64,000 nt of DNA from Verrucomicrobiaceae bacterium. GTDB lineage: Bacteria; Verrucomicrobiota; Verrucomicrobiia; Verrucomicrobiales; Verrucomicrobiaceae. Location: contig JAEUHN010000004.1 of the NCBI GenBank assembly GCA_016795365.1, positions 248,001-312,000 of the forward strand, given 5' to 3'. Positions 38,343 through 46,263 of the stretch are shown here, piece by piece (positions within the stretch are counted from its first letter, which is position 1; each line of letters begins with the position of its first letter). Made by a program: the position numbers and the translations under genes. The notes beneath the pieces were generated by a model, which saw nothing but the letters and a program-made list of their open reading frames with translations, was not told the origin of the DNA and did no database searches.

Positions 38343-39964
38343 ATCGCCGCTCCTTTCTCTCGTCCTCCGCTCAGACAGCGCTGATCGCTGCGACAGCATC
38401 TGGTGCCACAGAGCGCTCACGCAAAGCGCCCTTCCGCCTGCTCTACAGCAACGACACCACGAATATCATGTCCTGCATCAGCCCCTTTCATGCGAAGGGG
38501 GCGCCGTTCCGCAAGGAGATGCTGGAGGCGACGGTGGACGAAGTCGCGGGCAAGGGCGTGGACGCGCATCTGCTTCAGCCCGGGCTTGGCGTGGTGCCTA
38601 TGTGGCCGAGCAAGGTGCTGCCGCTCGACGAGCACTACGCGTGGATCAAGGAGCGCTACAAACAGAAGCCGGATTCGTTTGGCCAGTTCGTGCTTGATGG
38701 CGGCGATGTGGTGAAGGTCTTCATCGACCGTTGCCGTTTGCGCCAGCAGGCCGCGTTCATCTCGGTGCGCATGAACGACGCGCATCACAAGGAATTCGTG
38801 GACCCGAAGCCCGGAGACAAACCCGGTAGCAGCATCGGCATGAGCGTCACACGCTGGTATGCGGAGCATCCTGAGCATCGGATCAAACCAGGCTCGCTGC
38901 GTGGCGCTGATCTCGTGCTGAACTGGGCTGTGCCCGAGGTGCGCGCGCAGAAGCTCTCGCTCATCCGCGAGCTTTGCGAGAACTACGACATCGACGGCCT
39001 CGAGCTCGATTTCCTGCGCTTCTACAGCTTCTTCCGTCTAGACGAAACGACACGCGAGCAGCGCTGCGCCGTCATCACCGCCTTCGTGCGCGAGGTGCGT
39101 GATCTGGTGGATCGGACACAACGCGAGGGCCGTCGGCGCTGGCTATGCGCTCGCGTGCCTGCTTATCTTCCCGCGCTGGATGTGCTCGGGCTCGATCTCA
39201 GAGCGCTCGTCGCTGCGGGGCTCGACATGGTCAATGCGTCCGCGCACTACTACACCACGCAGCAGCAGCACCTCGCGGCGATCCGCAAGCAGTGCGAAGG
39301 GGCAGCGCTCTACTTTGAACTCTGCCACTCGACCTGGAACGGAGCCAAGCTGCGCGCGGGCTACGATGAAGCACCCTTCCGGCGTGCCACGCCAGAGCAA
39401 CTCCACACCACGGCGCACCTCGCCTATGCACGCGGCGCTGACGGCATGAGCCTCTTCAACTTCGCCTACTATCGCGAGCACGGAGGCGCGGGACGCGGGC
39501 CGTTTGCCGAGCCGCCGTTCGATGCGTTGAAAGGCTTGCGCGATCCCGCTGGGCTCGCCCAGCAGCCGCAACACTGGTTTATCGCGCCTGGCTGGCGGGC
39601 ACCGGGGGCCAAGCCGACCCAGGTGCCACGTGAGATCGACACGATGAAGCCAGCGAAGTTTGTGTTCGATCTCGCTCCGCCAAAGAACGGCTGGCAGCGA
39701 GATGGTCGGCTGCGCATCCAATTGCAAGCCGTGCAAGGCTTCAGCCACTGGTGGGCCACATGGAACGGAACGGCCCTCGCTCCCACGGATGACGTGTCGG
39801 AGCCCTTCGCCAATCCCTATCCGCCGATGCTTGGAACCGCTGAAACGCTGGTGGCTTGGACTGTGCCAGTCTCGTTGCTGCGAGCGGGTGTTCATCACCT
39901 CGAAATCACGCTGGAGTCGGGCGATGCAAATGTGATCAATTATGTCGATCTCGGCATCGCCTGA
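38339..39964 (+). CDS. Tat-exported TIM-barrel glycoside-hydrolase-like protein
   Basis: 541 residues starting at an ATG inside the stop of the preceding sulfatase (ATGA). N-terminus MNRRSFLSSSAQTALIAATA is a Tat signal. The next 400 residues look like a GH10-like/alpha-amylase-superfamily barrel: NYDIDGLELDFLRFYSFFR (acidic pair in a beta-strand end), DMVNASAHYYTTQQQH, YFELCHSTWNG, HLAYARGADGMSLFNFAYY. The last 120 residues form a beta-rich domain (HHLEITLESGDANVINYVDL). No exact family could be named. Coupling with the sulfatase suggests sequential desulfation and cleavage of one glycan. Confidence 0.75.
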   Translation: MNRRSFLSSSAQTALIAATASGATERSRKAPFRLLYSNDTTNIMSCISPFHAKGAPFRKEMLEATVDEVAGKGVDAHLLQPGLGVVPMWPSKVLPLDEHYAWIKERYKQKPDSFGQFVLDGGDVVKVFIDRCRLRQQAAFISVRMNDAHHKEFVDPKPGDKPGSSIGMSVTRWYAEHPEHRIKPGSLRGADLVLNWAVPEVRAQKLSLIRELCENYDIDGLELDFLRFYSFFRLDETTREQRCAVITAFVREVRDLVDRTQREGRRRWLCARVPAYLPALDVLGLDLRALVAAGLDMVNASAHYYTTQQQHLAAIRKQCEGAALYFELCHSTWNGAKLRAGYDEAPFRRATPEQLHTTAHLAYARGADGMSLFNFAYYREHGGAGRGPFAEPPFDALKGLRDPAGLAQQPQHWFIAPGWRAPGAKPTQVPREIDTMKPAKFVFDLAPPKNGWQRDGRLRIQLQAVQGFSHWWATWNGTALAPTDDVSEPFANPYPPMLGTAETLVAWTVPVSLLRAGVHHLEITLESGDANVINYVDLGIA

Positions 39965-39974
39965 CCTCTTTACC

Positions 39975-40829
39975 ATGAGACTGCTCGCTCTGTTCATCAC
40001 CCTCGCTGCCTTTTGTTCTTCGGCCCAAGCGGCTACGAAGAAGCTGAAGGTCTTCATCCTCGCCGGACAGTCGAACATGGAAGGCAAGGGCGATGGCAGC
40101 AAGCTCACGGCGGACGAGAAGGCCCGGCTGGCGAAGGCCGGACAGCATGTGCGGCTCGCCTACAACCATCAGCCCGTGGTGCCACTGAATGTGACGGACG
40201 CGGGCGCGGGGAACAAGAAGCGCTTCGGCATCGACTTGAGCTTTGGGCCTGAGTTGTTCTTTGGCCTCAAGCTCGCCGAGGCGTGGCCGGACGATGACAT
40301 CCTGCTGATCAAACGCTCGCAGGGGACCACGTCGCTTTACGGCGTCCGGAATCCGGAGTGGACCGCCGAGAAGGCCGCGAAGATGGGCGAGGAGAAGCTG
40401 GCGCCGCTGTATGCCGACCTGATCGCTTATGTGCGCGAGGTGCTGGGCGACAAGGACAAAGCTAGCTACGAGTTCTGCGGTGCGCTGTGGGTGCAAGGCG
40501 AGGCGGATGGCAATGTCTCCAAATGCGGTCCCTAACCCGCCGAAGCGTATGGTGCGAATGTGCAAAGTCTGATCACGCATCTTCGTCGCGATACGGGGGC
40601 GAGTGATCTGCCCTTTGTGATGATGCAAGTCGGCGCGCCCAAGGTGACCGAAGGCATGGAAGCCGCGACGAAGGCCATGAAGAACGTGGTGCTGGTGCCG
40701 CAGAGTCTTGATCCGGCAGCGCCGAACTTTCTGCCCAAGCACGCGGTTGGTCACTACAACTACGAAGGTCAGAAGCGCATCGGCTCCTTGATGGCGGAGG
40801 CGTTTTTGAAACTCCTGGCTCGGCGCTAA
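39975..40829 (+). pseudogene. SGNH sialate O-acetylesterase-like gene interrupted by in-frame TAA
   Basis: Signal peptide MRLLALFITLAAFCSSAQA, then FILAGQSNMEGKGDGSK (SGNH block I with nucleophile Ser), LSFGPELFFGLKLAEAWPDD and LWVQGEADGN. A TAA at 40533-40535 stops translation after 186 codons, but the same frame continues as PAEAYGANVQSLITHLRRDT and ends with FLPKHAVGHYNYEGQKRIG, the block V region with the catalytic His. Ignoring the TAA gives 284 residues, normal for the DUF303 esterase family. The truncated product would lack the catalytic Asp/His. A single base change explains the stop. Removes acetyl groups from sugars if functional. Confidence 0.82.
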
Positions 40830-40892
40830 TCGGTTCGGCGAACGCCAACAATTGTTGTCTCAAATCCTCCGCTAACTGCGGTTCCCCTCACG

Positions 40893-42269
40893 ATGAAACT
40901 CACGGCCCTGCTTTTCTCTCTCCTGGCGATCTTCTTCACGGCCACCGCCGCTGAAACCAAGAAGCCCAACATCATCTTCATGCTCGCGGATGATCTCGGC
41001 ATTCCGGGCATCGGTTGCTACGGCGGCGCTTACAAGACACCGAACATCGATGCGCTCGCGAAGTCGGGCACACGCTTCCAGCATTGCTTCGCGGCTCCGC
41101 TGCGCGCACCCTCGCGTGCGATGCTGATGACCGGACGCTATGCTTTTCGCACCGGTGTCAAAGACAACGGACTCGGCGCGCAAGCGACGCCGGACAAAGA
41201 TGGTTGCGTGGCTCAATACCTGAAGCAGGCAGGCTACAGCACAGCGGTGGCGGGGAAGTGGCGTCAGCTCACTTACTTCACGTCCAAGGAAGACGGTGCA
41301 AAGTGGGGCTTCGATGAGTTCCTCATCTGGGGCGCGGGCTCGCCTGAGGAAGGCGAGAGCGAGGGCAAGAAAAAGAAGAAGGACGCCGACGGCAACAAGT
41401 CGAAGCCGGATCGCTACTGGAACCCGGACTACAATCTCAATGGCAAGCCGCTGCCCGATTCAGAGGGCAAGTATGGCCCGGATGTGCTGCAGCAGTTCGT
41501 GCTCGACTTTGTGCGCCGTCACAAGGAGGGGCCGTTTTTTGTCTATTACCCGACGCCGTTGATTCACGTGCCCATCATGCCTACGCCTGATGACAAGGCG
41601 GCCGATGACAAGAAGATGAAGGGCAAGAAGGAGAAAGGCAAAGCCACCGACGAGTCGCTCTACGGCGGCAACATCCACTACCTCGACAAGCTCGTGGGCC
41701 AGCTCACTGCCGAACTCGACAAGCTGGGCATTCGTGAGAACACACTCTTTGTGTTCAGTGGCGACAACGGCAGCGTGCCGGTGGGCACCATTGACGGTCG
41801 CGACATCGAAGGCCACAAGCACACGATGCTGGAAGGCGGCAGTCGCGTGCCGCTCATCGCGAGTTGGCCGGGCACCACCCCGTCGGGCAAAGTGCTCAAG
41901 GACCTCGTCGATTTCTCCGACATGCTACCGACCTTCTGCGAACTCGGCGACGCGACACCCAATCCTGCGATCAAGCGCGATGGTCACAGCTTTGCCGCAC
42001 AACTGCGTGGTCAAACGGGCACGCCGCGCGAGTGGGCTTACGTTCAGCTTGGCTCGAATCGCTATGTGCGCACTGAGCGCTGGAAATTGACCGGCGAAGG
42101 CGAACTCTTCGATATGCGCGACGCTCCGTATGTGCAGTCACGCCGCGACCCCGAGAGCGCGGACGAAGACGCCACGACTGCGCGCAAAACGCTGCAAGGT
42201 GTGCTCGATTCGCTCAAGGACGACAGCGTGAAAGACGCGCCGAAGAAGCGGAAGAAGAAGACGAAGTGA
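40893..42269 (+). CDS. Sulfatase lacking the formylglycine cysteine (RAPSR)
   Basis: 458 residues with signal peptide MKLTALLFSLLAIFFTATAA. Overall arylsulfatase-A-like: IIFMLADDLGIPGIGCYGG, TPNIDALAKSGTRFQHCF, AVAGKWRQLTYF, FVFSGDNGSVPVG, VPLIASWPGTTPSGK. At the active site it reads APLRAPSRAMLMTGRYAFRTG in outline: the position of the FGly-forming Cys is Arg-71 (codon CGC at 41103-41105), while the rest of CxPSR is kept. A TGC-to-CGC transition would account for it. Without Cys or Ser the enzyme cannot form formylglycine. A Lys-rich insertion lies at residues 155-175 and the C-terminus is Lys-rich. Confidence 0.93.
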   Translation: MKLTALLFSLLAIFFTATAAETKKPNIIFMLADDLGIPGIGCYGGAYKTPNIDALAKSGTRFQHCFAAPLRAPSRAMLMTGRYAFRTGVKDNGLGAQATPDKDGCVAQYLKQAGYSTAVAGKWRQLTYFTSKEDGAKWGFDEFLIWGAGSPEEGESEGKKKKKDADGNKSKPDRYWNPDYNLNGKPLPDSEGKYGPDVLQQFVLDFVRRHKEGPFFVYYPTPLIHVPIMPTPDDKAADDKKMKGKKEKGKATDESLYGGNIHYLDKLVGQLTAELDKLGIRENTLFVFSGDNGSVPVGTIDGRDIEGHKHTMLEGGSRVPLIASWPGTTPSGKVLKDLVDFSDMLPTFCELGDATPNPAIKRDGHSFAAQLRGQTGTPREWAYVQLGSNRYVRTERWKLTGEGELFDMRDAPYVQSRRDPESADEDATTARKTLQGVLDSLKDDSVKDAPKKRKKKTK

Positions 42270-42272
42270 GAT

Positions 42273-42869
42273 TCAAATCAGCGCCAGCAGCAACGCAATG
42301 GTGGCAAAGCCCGCGCCGATGGTGATCCATCCCCAGGTGCGAGACACACGAATCTTCCACCAGAGGTAGAGGCCGGTGAGGATCCACATCAGCATCGACA
42401 CGCAGAAGACATCCACGACCATCGGCCACACATTGGCCCAGGCTCCCGTGCCGTTGTAGCCCGCGCGGAAGTGCATGCGGCGCAGCACTTCGATCCACGC
42501 AAACTTCTTCTTCTCTGCGGTCAGCTTGTGCTGATCGAGATCGTAAGTCAGTCGCATCGGTCGCATAAAGTTCTGCACATACATGACCAGCTTGCGACCC
42601 TGCTTCTGCACGCTGAAGGCACCGCGCCACGACTGGTCGGTGATGATGCGCGACGCAACGGCGCGCAAGTTGTCATCGCGCAACGGCTCGGCCAGCGTGT
42701 AGCTCTTCTCCCAGTCCGGCACGAATTGCGGGTCATCAGGATAGAACGAGTCGAAGGTGTCCGCGTGATTGAAGGTGAACGTGGAAAGGCCATAGACGAA
42801 AAACCACGGAATGAGCAGCATCCCGAGATACGAATGCGTGCGGCGGAGGATGAGGTGCGTGCTTTTCAT
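42273..42869 (-). CDS. PepSY-type three-helix membrane protein (paralogue B)
   Basis: 198 residues. TM1 (about 12-32) begins after LRRTHSYLG and ends at FTFNH. A roughly 110-residue extracytoplasmic part follows, then LRRMHFRAGYNG and two C-terminal helices (MVVDVFCVSMLMWILTGLYL and TIGAGFATIALLLALI). The layout matches PepSY_TM proteins, in which conserved His residues near helix ends bind heme in ferric/siderophore reductases. The three His positions RRTH, NH and MHFRxGY are shared with its neighbour. Second gene of a two-gene operon, 12 bp after paralogue A; convergent with the sulfatase gene, with 3 bp between the stops. Confidence 0.8.
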   Translation of the reverse strand: MKSTHLILRRTHSYLGMLLIPWFFVYGLSTFTFNHADTFDSFYPDDPQFVPDWEKSYTLAEPLRDDNLRAVASRIITDQSWRGAFSVQKQGRKLVMYVQNFMRPMRLTYDLDQHKLTAEKKKFAWIEVLRRMHFRAGYNGTGAWANVWPMVVDVFCVSMLMWILTGLYLWWKIRVSRTWGWITIGAGFATIALLLALI

Positions 42870-42881
42870 GCGTGGCGGGCC

Positions 42882-43481
42882 TCAGATGGTGAAGAGCAGC
42901 AGGGCGAAGAGTGCGACGCCGGCGAGGCCAAACACGGCACCCCAGCCGCGCGAGGGCTTGATCTCCCACCACATCCACAAGCCTGAGAGCACCCAGAAGA
43001 TGAGCGACACGACGACGAGATCGACGATCACGCCCCAGGCGAGGGAGGCGGCGTCTGACTGGTAGTAGCCGTGGCGGAAGTGCGAGCGGTTGAGGAACAT
43101 CGTTTTGTTCACCTGCTGGCGCTCGACGATGAGGCGGTTCGGCTCGCGCAGGTAGGTGATGCGATGCTCGGCGAACGCGCCGTGGCGGTTGATCACCAGC
43201 TTGGGCCCGTCCGAGTCGCCGTCCACGTGGAAGGGGCCGGACAACTTCAGTTCCGCCAGCACCTGTGCGGCGATGAAACGTTCGTCCGCATCCTTGGAGA
43301 ACTCCGCGTGATACTCACGCTCCTCGATCTTCTCGAAGGGCGGCGGCTTCACACCACCGCCCATGCCGAACCACTTGCCATGGTTTAGCACAAAGCCGCT
43401 CATCGCGTAGATGAGCAGCCACGGCGTCAGGAACAGCGCCAGATACATGTGGGTGCGGCGGATGAGCTTGGAGAGTTTCAT
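42882..43481 (-). CDS. PepSY-type three-helix membrane protein (paralogue A)
   Basis: 199 residues from MKLSKLIRRTHMYLALFLTP; the frame is open to 43595 but that extension is Arg/Pro-rich and unlikely. Same plan as paralogue B: TM1 ending FVLNHGKW, a soluble PepSY-like domain, LNRSHFRHGYYQ, then two helices (VDLVVVSLIFWVLSGLWMWW and VFGLAGVALFALLLFTI). The similarity in length, motif spacing and topology shows a tandem duplication. A heme-binding heterodimer is a reasonable inference. Divergent from the DUF1552 gene across 136 bp. Confidence 0.8.
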   Translation of the reverse strand: MKLSKLIRRTHMYLALFLTPWLLIYAMSGFVLNHGKWFGMGGGVKPPPFEKIEEREYHAEFSKDADERFIAAQVLAELKLSGPFHVDGDSDGPKLVINRHGAFAEHRITYLREPNRLIVERQQVNKTMFLNRSHFRHGYYQSDAASLAWGVIVDLVVVSLIFWVLSGLWMWWEIKPSRGWGAVFGLAGVALFALLLFTI

Positions 43482-43617
43482 GCAGGCGGGTAAGCGGGGC
43501 GGATAACGCAAGCGCCTGCGCCCATCGTTCGACAAACAAGGCCGTGAGCCCCGCATTGAAAAGGGCAGGGTCCTGCATGATGCTCGCCCAATCACCGTTT
43601 TTCACTGTCTTGCGCCC

Positions 43618-45015
43618 ATGTCTCACATCCAATCCCAACGCTGGCTCCTCAATCGACGTCACTTCCTGCACGGCCTCGGCACCACTGTGGCGCTGCCATT
43701 GCTGGATGCGATGATCCCGATGCGCGCTAGCGCCGCTGCTACCGCGAAGCCGAAGCGCAGTGTGTTCGTTTACATTCCCAATGGTGTGAACGGCATGGCG
43801 TGGCAGTGCAAGCAGTCGGGCAAGGGCTATGAGCTGTCGCCGTCGCTGAAGCCGCTGGAGAAGCATCGCGAGGACTTTACCGTCTTCAGCGGACTGCATC
43901 ATCCGAATGGCCTCGGGCAGGCACACGTGTGCGCGGACACGTGGCTCACGGGCGCGAAGATCGATGCGCAGAGCGGACGGAAGTATGAGAACACGATCTC
44001 GGCCGACCAGATGATGGCGGAGACCGTCGGGCAGCAGACGCGCTTCTCCTCGCTAGAGCTTTCGATCTCGTCGGGCACGGGACAGCCGTTCAACAGCTCA
44101 TCTCTCGCCTTCTCGCGCGACGGCGTGCCGCTGCCAGCGGAGGACAATCCGAAGACGATCTTCAACCGCCTCTTCGGCGAAGAACCCGGTGGCATCGCTG
44201 CGCAGCGCAATCGTCTGCTGAAGCGCCGCAGCGTGCTCGACGAAGTGCTGGAAGATGCCAACGCGCTGCGTCGCGAGCTTGGCAAAGACGACCGCACCAA
44301 GCTCGATGAGTATCTTCACGCCGTGCGCGACGTGGAGCAGCGCACCGAGCGGCTCGATGCCTGGCTCGATGTGCCCAAGCCGAAGCTTGATCCCAAGCTG
44401 GCCGCGCCTTTCCAGCGCGACGTGCCGAAGGCTCAAGCGGGCGAGTATTGGCGCACGATGTTCGACATCATCGTGCTCGCCCTGCGCACCGACATGACGC
44501 GCGTGGTGACTTACATGAACGGTAGCGAAGGCAACGGCCTCGCGATTCCCGAGATCCAGATCACGCAGGCGCGGCACAACCTGTCTCATCACAACGGCGA
44601 TCCCGTCGTGCTCGAACGCCTCGCGAAGAGCGACGCCTTCATCATGCAGCAGTTCGCGCACTTCCTGGATGAACTCACCAAGGTGAAGGACGGCGACGAG
44701 CCTCTGCTCAATCGCACGATGGTGCTCTTCGGCAGCGGCATGAGTTACGGCCACAGCCATTGCAACAGCAACCTGCCCATCCTGCTCGCCGGCGGCAAAG
44801 GACTCGGCTTCAAGCACGGCCAGCACATCGACTACAACCGCCCGCATCTCAAAGAAGACTACACGCTCAGCTACGACGAATGGCGCAGCCTCTGCGGCAA
44901 GCCCAAGGACGACAAGGCACGCCTCAGCAACGTGCTCGTAACCATGCTGCAAAAGATGGACGTGAAGGCCGAGATGTTCGTCGATAGCCTCGGCCCGGTG
45001 AGCGAGATCGTCTAA
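43618..45015 (+). CDS. DUF1552 protein, Tat-exported
   Basis: 465 residues. A twin-arginine motif (NRRHFLHGLGTTVALPLL, residues 12-29) is followed by the DUF1552 body: KRSVFVYIPNGVNGMAWQ, FSGLHHPNGLGQAH, VERLDAW-like coiled segment, DMTRVVTYMNGSEGNGLAIP, and the late LFGSGMSYGHSHCNSNLPIL. DUF1552, like DUF1501, belongs to a PVC-enriched family of unknown catalytic role that is usually paired with DUF1592 cytochromes; a DUF1592 gene is present at 26.8 kb but not adjacent. Confidence 0.93.
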   Translation: MSHIQSQRWLLNRRHFLHGLGTTVALPLLDAMIPMRASAAATAKPKRSVFVYIPNGVNGMAWQCKQSGKGYELSPSLKPLEKHREDFTVFSGLHHPNGLGQAHVCADTWLTGAKIDAQSGRKYENTISADQMMAETVGQQTRFSSLELSISSGTGQPFNSSSLAFSRDGVPLPAEDNPKTIFNRLFGEEPGGIAAQRNRLLKRRSVLDEVLEDANALRRELGKDDRTKLDEYLHAVRDVEQRTERLDAWLDVPKPKLDPKLAAPFQRDVPKAQAGEYWRTMFDIIVLALRTDMTRVVTYMNGSEGNGLAIPEIQITQARHNLSHHNGDPVVLERLAKSDAFIMQQFAHFLDELTKVKDGDEPLLNRTMVLFGSGMSYGHSHCNSNLPILLAGGKGLGFKHGQHIDYNRPHLKEDYTLSYDEWRSLCGKPKDDKARLSNVLVTMLQKMDVKAEMFVDSLGPVSEIV

Positions 45016-45022
45016 AGTAGCA

Positions 45023-45039
45023 GCGTCACTCCGTGACGC
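45023..45039. repeat. Small palindrome in the gap after the DUF1552 gene
   Basis: GCGTCAC-TCC-GTGACGC: perfect 7-bp arms with a 3-nt loop, 8 bp after the DUF1552 stop. No T-run follows, so it is a poor intrinsic terminator. It resembles the short palindromic elements often scattered in intergenic DNA of verrucomicrobial genomes. The rest of 45040-45216 shows nothing else. Confidence 0.5.
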
Positions 45040-45216
45040 GTGTATGGAGAGAACCAGAGCCACCTTTGCGCTCCGATCTCACGCCCACGCCGTCGCACTG
45101 AAACGAAGCCTCATCGCTGAGCGTGCCGAAGGTGAGTGCCAGCGATAAGGGCAAACCCGCGAAAGATTGGCCGTCCATTCACGACTTTGTTTTCGCTCAT
45201 TCAACTCCATCCTGCC

Positions 45217-45855
45217 ATGCGCCTGCTCAACTCACTCCTCGTCACCCTCGCTTTCACAGCCACCGCTTCGTTCGCCGCTGACGAAGGCTTCACCTCGATC
45301 TTCAATGGCAACGACTTCACTGGCTGGGCGGGACCGATCGACAACTACGAGATCAAGGACGGTGCGATCGCCTGCAAGGCAGGCAAGGGCGGCACGATCT
45401 ACTTCAACAAGGAGCTGACCGACTTCACCGTGCGTCTGGAGATCAAGCTCTCGCCCGGCGGCAACAACGGCCTCGCGATCCGTTACCCTGGCACCGGCGA
45501 CACCGCGTATGTCGGCATGTGCGAGCTGCAGGTGCTCGACGATAACGCGCCGAAGTATGCGAAGCTCGATGAGCGTCAGTATCACGGCAGCGCCTACGGC
45601 ATGGTCGCTGCGAAGCGTGGTCACCAGAAGCCAGTGGGCGAGTGGAACGTGGAGGAAGTCACGGTGAAGGGTTCGACGATCAAGGTCGTGCTCAACGGCG
45701 TGACCATCCTCGACACCGACTTGAGCAAGGTGGACATGGCCAACGTGATGGCGCACAAGGCGCACCCTGGCAAAGATCGCACGAAGGGCTTCTTCGGTTT
45801 CGCGGGGCACAACGATCCGATTCAGTTCCGCAACATTTCGATCAAGAAGCTGTAA
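45217..45855 (+). CDS. Secreted DUF1080 (3-keto-disaccharide hydrolase) protein
   Basis: 212 residues from MRLLNSLLVTLAFTATASFA, a signal peptide; the upstream in-frame ATG at 45136 is ignored. A textbook DUF1080: FTSIFNGNDFTGWAGPIDNY, GGTIYFNKELTDFTVRLEIK, GGNNGLAIRYPG, MCELQVLDD, WNVEEVTVKGSTIKVVLNG, and C-terminal FGFAGHNDPIQFRNISIK. Characterised DUF1080 proteins hydrolyse 3-keto-glycosides made by Gfo/Idh/MocA-type dehydrogenases, so this gene may cooperate with the 29204 oxidoreductase. The cupin gene starts 3 bp after its stop. Confidence 0.93.
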   Translation: MRLLNSLLVTLAFTATASFAADEGFTSIFNGNDFTGWAGPIDNYEIKDGAIACKAGKGGTIYFNKELTDFTVRLEIKLSPGGNNGLAIRYPGTGDTAYVGMCELQVLDDNAPKYAKLDERQYHGSAYGMVAAKRGHQKPVGEWNVEEVTVKGSTIKVVLNGVTILDTDLSKVDMANVMAHKAHPGKDRTKGFFGFAGHNDPIQFRNISIKKL

Positions 45856-45858
45856 GCG

Positions 45859-46218
45859 ATGTCATCGCCGATTTGCAAACTCGCTGAAGGCGATCTGGTG
45901 GATCAGCCATGGGGCGAGTTGCGCTGGCTCGTCTCCCGCAAGCTCGGCAACTCGACCACGATGACCTTTGGTCGGGTGACCATTCCTGCCGGTGTCGCGA
46001 ATCCGAGGCATCGCCATCCGAATTGCGATGAGATCCTGCACCTTCTGTCCGGGCGCATCGAGCATTCGCTCGGCGACCAGCGCTTCACAATGGAGCCGGG
46101 TGACACCATCTCGATCCCCGCTGGTGTGTGGCACAATGCACGAGCGCTTGGTGACAGAGATGCTGAGATGGTGATCAGCTTCTCCTCGGCGGATCGCGAG
46201 ACCGAGATGGAAGAGTAG
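45859..46218 (+). CDS. Small single-domain cupin protein
   Basis: 119 residues. Cupin motif 1 is NPRHRHPNCDEILHLLSGRI (His, His, Glu metal ligands) and motif 2 is MEPGDTISIPAGVWHNARAL (terminal His), so a divalent metal site is expected. No signal peptide, so cytoplasmic. It begins 3 bp behind the DUF1080 gene, likely on the same transcript. Small cupins act as sugar isomerases, dioxygenases or regulators; no choice is possible here, although a sugar-related role fits the context. Confidence 0.88.
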   Translation: MSSPICKLAEGDLVDQPWGELRWLVSRKLGNSTTMTFGRVTIPAGVANPRHRHPNCDEILHLLSGRIEHSLGDQRFTMEPGDTISIPAGVWHNARALGDRDAEMVISFSSADRETEMEE

Positions 46219-46263
46219 AATCGTGAGTTGTCCCCTCGGCGGCTGTCGCCACAATGCCTGCCC

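Noticed and set aside
40533-40535. Stop codon recoding (selenocysteine or pyrrolysine) in the esterase gene
   Set aside because: The codon is TAA, not TGA or TAG, and no SECIS-like hairpin follows. A point mutation is simpler.
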